A stretch of 6,007 bases of DNA, taken from an uncultured Ruminococcus sp. GTDB taxonomy: Bacteria > Bacillota > Clostridia > Oscillospirales > Ruminococcaceae. Location of the stretch: NCBI GenBank assembly GCA_945867875.1, contig CAMBJF010000151.1, positions 1 through 6,007 on the forward strand. Direction: 5' to 3'. Positions 5,965-6,007 of this stretch are shown piece by piece. The notes under the pieces are model-generated. The model had not been told where the DNA came from. It searched no databases and worked only from the letters and a program-made list of their open reading frames with translations. Positions within the stretch are counted from its first letter, which is position 1; each line of letters opens with the position of its first letter. The translations under genes and the position numbers were made by a program.

Positions 5965-6007
5965 CTGTCTCTTATACACATCTCCGAGCCCACGAGACGC
6001 TACGCTA
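5965..6007 (-). other. Sequencing-library adapter (Nextera Read 2 arm + i7 index), not genomic
   Basis: Bases 5965-5983 are the complement of the Tn5 mosaic end (CTGTCTCTTATACACATCT), 5984-5998 complete the Nextera Read 2 arm, 5999-6006 are the index GCTACGCT, and base 6007 is the first base of P7. All match the expected oligos exactly. This is the same arm and index as at the left end in inverted orientation, so genomic sequence ends at 5964. The ATG complement at 5993 lies in the adapter. Confidence 0.98.

Noticed and set aside
28..6007. Inverted terminal repeats with a Tn5 mosaic-end sequence, suggesting a composite transposon
   Set aside because: Both repeats are fully explained by the Nextera adapter arm and index. 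There is no transposase gene, and the flanks are sequencing oligos.

Overview
The window is an adapter-bounded fragment of a bacterial chromosome. Bases 1-70 and 5965-6007 are Illumina Nextera library adapter. Both ends carry the same index-side (Read 2/P7) arm with the same 8-base index, so only about 71-5964 is genomic. The first and last genes are therefore cut by the fragment ends, and the apparent ATG starts in the adapters are not biological. The genomic part is near 50% GC by eye and dense in genes. Its proteins (an M3 oligoendopeptidase of the non-PepF clostridial type, a PepV-type dipeptidase, a PASTA Ser/Thr kinase with Thr-rich extracellular linkers) suggest a Gram-positive anaerobe of class Clostridia, perhaps a gut or rumen Ruminococcus/Oscillospiraceae relative. 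That placement is inference from remembered family resemblance, not from a marker gene.

Layout. Plus strand, 72-4663: a run of four genes with short gaps (28, 5 and 56 bases). They are a 5'-truncated M3-family oligoendopeptidase, a 375-residue multi-pass membrane protein with a conserved C-terminal soluble domain (it resembles what I recall as DUF6688), a complete 462-residue PepV/Sapep-type M20 metallodipeptidase, and a 135-residue protein of no recognised family. A 14-bp perfect stem at 4683-4721 lies between this run and the converging minus-strand gene and probably terminates both. Minus strand, 5963-4764: the C-terminal 399 residues of a membrane Ser/Thr protein kinase, comprising the end of the kinase lobe, one membrane segment, a Thr-rich linker, two PASTA repeats and a Thr-rich tail.

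How the genes may work together: the oligoendopeptidase cuts imported oligopeptides into short pieces and the dipeptidase finishes dipeptides to amino acids, so the plus-strand run may be a peptide-catabolism operon carrying an uncharacterised membrane protein. The kinase is transcribed towards it and is a separate unit that senses or responds to the cell wall.

I found no mobile element, CRISPR array, RNA gene or clear new defence or metabolic system. The most consequential observation is the adapter at both ends. The least explained genes are the membrane protein and the 135-residue protein.
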